DNA from: DMER01 sp003451645
GTDB lineage: Bacteria > Pseudomonadota > Alphaproteobacteria > Micropepsales > Micropepsaceae
Direction of reading: 5' to 3'
Assembly: GCA_031976175.1 (NCBI GenBank)
Contig: DALYLR010000030.1
Span: forward strand, 1-45,509
Length of the DNA: 45,509 nt
Of the stretch, positions 43,024-45,509 are shown piece by piece. Within the stretch, counting starts at the first letter, position 1. Each line of letters opens with the position of its first letter. The notes below the pieces were generated by a model that saw only the letters and a list, made by a program, of their open reading frames with translations, had not been told where the DNA came from and ran no database searches. The position numbers and the translations under genes are program-made.

Positions 43024-44385
43024 TCACGCGTGGACCAGCTTAGGCGCCAAATCATCAGGATCCATGAATAATTCTTCGCGACTCACAACCTGATCGTTGA
43101 TTTTGATCTGCGTGCACAAAAAGTCGATGACCTTTTCCTCAAAGATCGGCGCGCGTAGCTGCGCCATCGCGTCCGGGTTGTTGCGGTAGAACTCCATGAT
43201 CTTCTGTTCTTGGCCCGGATATTGGCGGGCCTGCGCCACAATGGCGCGATTGATCTCGTCCTGTGCGACTTGAATGTTATTGATGCGGCCAATCTCGGAC
43301 AGGAGCAGGCCCAACCGCACGCGCCGCTCGGCGATTTTGCGGAACTCAGCCTTGAGGTCGTCCTCGGACTTGGACTTGTCCTCCTCAGGCAGATTACCGT
43401 CTTTGAGATCCTTCTCAACCTGCGCCCAAATCTGCCCGAACTCTGCCTCAACCATGGCAGCAGGAAGCTCAAAGGAATGGCGGCTGTCCAAAGCATCGAG
43501 CATCGCACGTTTCAAATGCGTGCGGCTCGCGCGCAGGAAATCTTGTTCCATCTGGCCCCTGATGGCGGCACGCAATTGTTCGAGGCTTTCCAAACCAAGC
43601 TTCTGCGCGAGGTCATCATCGATTGCGGCATCAACAGGCTGCAGGACTTCTTTGACCGTCACTGTAAACACTGCGGCCTTGCCAGCCAAATTGGCAGCGC
43701 TGTAATCGTCCGGAAATGTCAGATTGACTGTGCGGACGTCGCCAGGCTTTGCCTCCAGCAATTGCTCTTCGAAGCCTGGAAGGAACGTGCCAGAGCCCAG
43801 CACGATGCGGGCGTTCTCGGCCGTGCCCCCCTCGAAAATCTCGCCATCGATACGGCCCTCAAAGTCCACGATCAACTGATCGCCATTCGCCCCTTCGGCA
43901 TCAACGGCTTTGGGCTCATAGCTGCGCTGCTGATCGGCCATGCGCTTGATGGCGTCTTCCACGTCCTCATCGGCTGCCTGCGTCACTGGCCGGATCAGGG
44001 TCACATCGGTCAAATCCGCCGGCTGGAACTCGGGCATCAGATCGACTGCGACATTGAAGATCAGGTCCTGTGTGCCGCTGAGCACTTGCTCCATCTCGGA
44101 ATCGAGACTGATTTGGGGCTGCATCGCTGTGCGCAAGCCCCGATCTGTGACCGCGCGCTGACTTTGCTCGCTGACCGTCTCATTGATGATGTCGCCCAGG
44201 ATGGACTTGCCAAAGGTGCGCTTCAAATGGCTGAGCGGCGCCTTGCCGGGCCGGAACCCCTTCAAATTCAAGCGCGGCTGCATTTCGGCCAGTTTGGAAT
44301 TGAGCATTTGGTCGAGGCTCTGCGCATTCACAACCACACGGAACTCGCGGCGAAGGCCTTGGGATAGCGTCTCAGTCACGTTCAT
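43024..44385 (-). CDS. tig: trigger factor, ribosome-associated chaperone
   Basis: Trigger factor meets nascent chains at the ribosome exit. The 453-residue product has the ribosome-binding signature GFRPGKAPLSHLKRTFG (about residues 43-60), a PPIase domain (DFEGRIDGEIFEGGTAENAR, GSGTFLPGFEEQLLEAKPGD), and the long helical C-terminal arms (VAQDEINRAIVAQARQYPG). Start ATG 44385. It heads the tig-clpP(-clpX) cluster, a standard arrangement. Confidence 0.98.
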   Translation of the reverse strand: MNVTETLSQGLRREFRVVVNAQSLDQMLNSKLAEMQPRLNLKGFRPGKAPLSHLKRTFGKSILGDIINETVSEQSQRAVTDRGLRTAMQPQISLDSEMEQVLSGTQDLIFNVAVDLMPEFQPADLTDVTLIRPVTQAADEDVEDAIKRMADQQRSYEPKAVDAEGANGDQLIVDFEGRIDGEIFEGGTAENARIVLGSGTFLPGFEEQLLEAKPGDVRTVNLTFPDDYSAANLAGKAAVFTVTVKEVLQPVDAAIDDDLAQKLGLESLEQLRAAIRGQMEQDFLRASRTHLKRAMLDALDSRHSFELPAAMVEAEFGQIWAQVEKDLKDGNLPEEDKSKSEDDLKAEFRKIAERRVRLGLLLSEIGRINNIQVAQDEINRAIVAQARQYPGQEQKIMEFYRNNPDAMAQLRAPIFEEKVIDFLCTQIKINDQVVSREELFMDPDDLAPKLVHA

Positions 44386-44492
44386 CGGTGGCAGATCCTC
44401 AACGGTGGAATTTCAGCAGTCATGATTGTGCGCGCATCACGCTGGCAGTCAGGCCAAATTGCAAGACATGGCGGGCCGAGAGGCAATGACAC

Positions 44493-44577
<85 letters not shown>

Positions 44578-44701
44578 AAAGGCATACCAACCCGCACATG
44601 ACTGGCCTTGTGGCAGCCCGCGTGCGAAACGAAGGGCAGGCGTATAGCAGAGCGCCCCGGCAATTTCAAAGGGCGAACTTACCAAAAATGGCCCTGAGCG
44701 C

Positions 44702-45509
44702 TCACGGATGACCCTTGTGCCCCTCAAGGGTCCGTAAAATCGAAGGAATTGCCTCTGGCAGATCGGCGGCGGTCAGGCCAGGACCAAGCGTCCGGGCGGC
44801 CGCGCCATGGATCCACACGCCGCTCCACGCAGCCTCAAACGCAGGCCGGCCTTGTGCCAAGAGAGCGCCGATTACCCCGGCCAAAACATCGCCCGAACCC
44901 GCGGTCGCCAGCCAAGGCGGCGCATTGGTGTTGACCTGCGCCCGGCCGTCCGGATGCGCAATCACCGTATCAGCGCCTTTGAGAACAATGACGGCCTTGG
45001 CTTGCTCTGCGGCAATGCGTGCCGCCTCTATCTTATTGACGGCCCGGCCGCGCAAACCTGGGAAGAGCCGTTCAAACTCTCCCTCATGCGGTGTCAGCAC
45101 GGCATCAGCATTCGCGCGGCGGCGCAGAAGTGCGAACAAGCGCTCCGGCCCATCTTCAAAGGCGGACAAGGCATCGGCATCGAGGACAGCATGCGCCCTG
45201 CTCTCAAGGATCGCGGCCGTACGATCTTGCGTGTCGGTCATCCGGCCTGCCCCAGGGCCATAGACAACAACATTCTTGCGCTCATCACGCAGGATTCCCA
45301 CGAGGTCGGGTCCATTGGTGAAGGACAGCACCATCTCCGCTGTCACATGGTTAGCAATGACGGACGCTGCGGCAGGTTCAGCCGCCAGAGTTACAAGTCC
45401 GGCGCCCGAACGTAGCGCAGCACTTGCGCTGAGACGTGCAGCCCCAGTTGAGAGTGGACCGCCCGCCACGACGAGACAGTGACCACGCAGATATTTGTGG
45501 CCATCCCTG
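44702..45509 (-). CDS. nnrD: ADP/ATP-dependent NAD(P)H-hydrate dehydratase domain, cut by window edge
   Basis: This enzyme restores hydrated NAD(P)H in metabolite repair. The frame runs open off the 45509 edge, so the N-terminal part, probably an NnrE epimerase domain in a fused protein, is outside. The visible 268 residues begin in HKYLRGHCLVVAGGPLSTGA, which matches the NnrD start. They include RSGAGLVTL, NVVVYGPGAGRM, VLDADALSAF, LTPHEGEFERLFPG, VIVLKGADTVIA and the nucleotide-binding ATAGSGDVLAGVIGALLAQG with catalytic aspartate. The gene is downstream-adjacent to tRNA-Leu on the same strand. Confidence 0.93.
   Translation of the reverse strand, partial: RDGHKYLRGHCLVVAGGPLSTGAARLSASAALRSGAGLVTLAAEPAAASVIANHVTAEMVLSFTNGPDLVGILRDERKNVVVYGPGAGRMTDTQDRTAAILESRAHAVLDADALSAFEDGPERLFALLRRRANADAVLTPHEGEFERLFPGLRGRAVNKIEAARIAAEQAKAVIVLKGADTVIAHPDGRAQVNTNAPPWLATAGSGDVLAGVIGALLAQGRPAFEAAWSGVWIHGAAARTLGPGLTAADLPEAIPSILRTLEGHKGHP

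Overview
The window is a piece of a GC-rich alphaproteobacterial chromosome. One hand-counted coding line at 13021 has 39 of 60 G+C. Three conserved blocks support the assignment: tRNA-Trp/secE/nusG/rplK/rplA/rplJ/rplL/rpoB, the sdhE-mfd/recG neighbourhood, and tig/clpP/clpX/lon/hup with tRNA-Leu and tRNA-Val nearby. I cannot name the genus. A 19-base N run at 24439-24457 shows this is a draft assembly or metagenome scaffold.

Layout. 1-6538 (minus strand): tRNA-Trp, secE, nusG, rplK, rplA, a structured 360-base leader, rplJ, rplL, an rplL-rpoB hairpin, and the first 900 residues of rpoB. 6684-12519: a sulfotransferase-like protein, a histidine phosphatase overlapping an AMACR-type family III CoA-transferase, a lipoprotein, a hexapeptide acyltransferase plus SDR pair, and a DsbA/FrnE-like protein. 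12516-20836: mfd and sdhE (minus), then an alpha/beta hydrolase, recG, an APH-like kinase and a small DUF6285-like partner (plus). 20814-24576: an ABC-2 export pair, a DUF3089 protein that seems to have lost its nucleophile, the assembly gap and a compound palindrome. 24576-30600: an SCP2-type thiolase and an HMG-CoA-synthase-like protein with a zinc-ribbon/OB tail lie on either side of an accessory region. 30671-37433: a TPR-SPOR protein, an LprI-like protein, galE, and a tight four-gene run (MaoC hydratase, acyl-CoA dehydrogenase, arginase, ornithine cyclodeaminase). 37527-45509: tRNA-Val, hup, lon, clpX, clpP, tig, tRNA-Leu and part of nnrD.

The accessory region at about 26300-28480 is the main anomaly. 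It holds an antitoxin-like HTH remnant, two large adjacent palindromes, and an AT-rich segment. That segment is bounded by a 10-bp inverted repeat (TGCAGAATTC at 26831, GAATTCTGCA at 28205) and carries one orphan polytopic membrane protein. Beyond it lies a broken PD-(D/E)XK-like nuclease fragment. This looks like a small horizontally acquired cassette in a graveyard of defence or addiction genes. Its function is unknown, and mobility is inference.

Much of the metabolic content concerns acyl-CoA chemistry (thiolase, HMGS-like protein, AMACR, acyl-CoA dehydrogenase, MaoC, APH-like kinase), which suits a heterotroph using lipids or branched acids. The rest is core transcription, translation, repair and proteostasis. 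No CRISPR array, rRNA, complete insertion sequence or integrase was seen.
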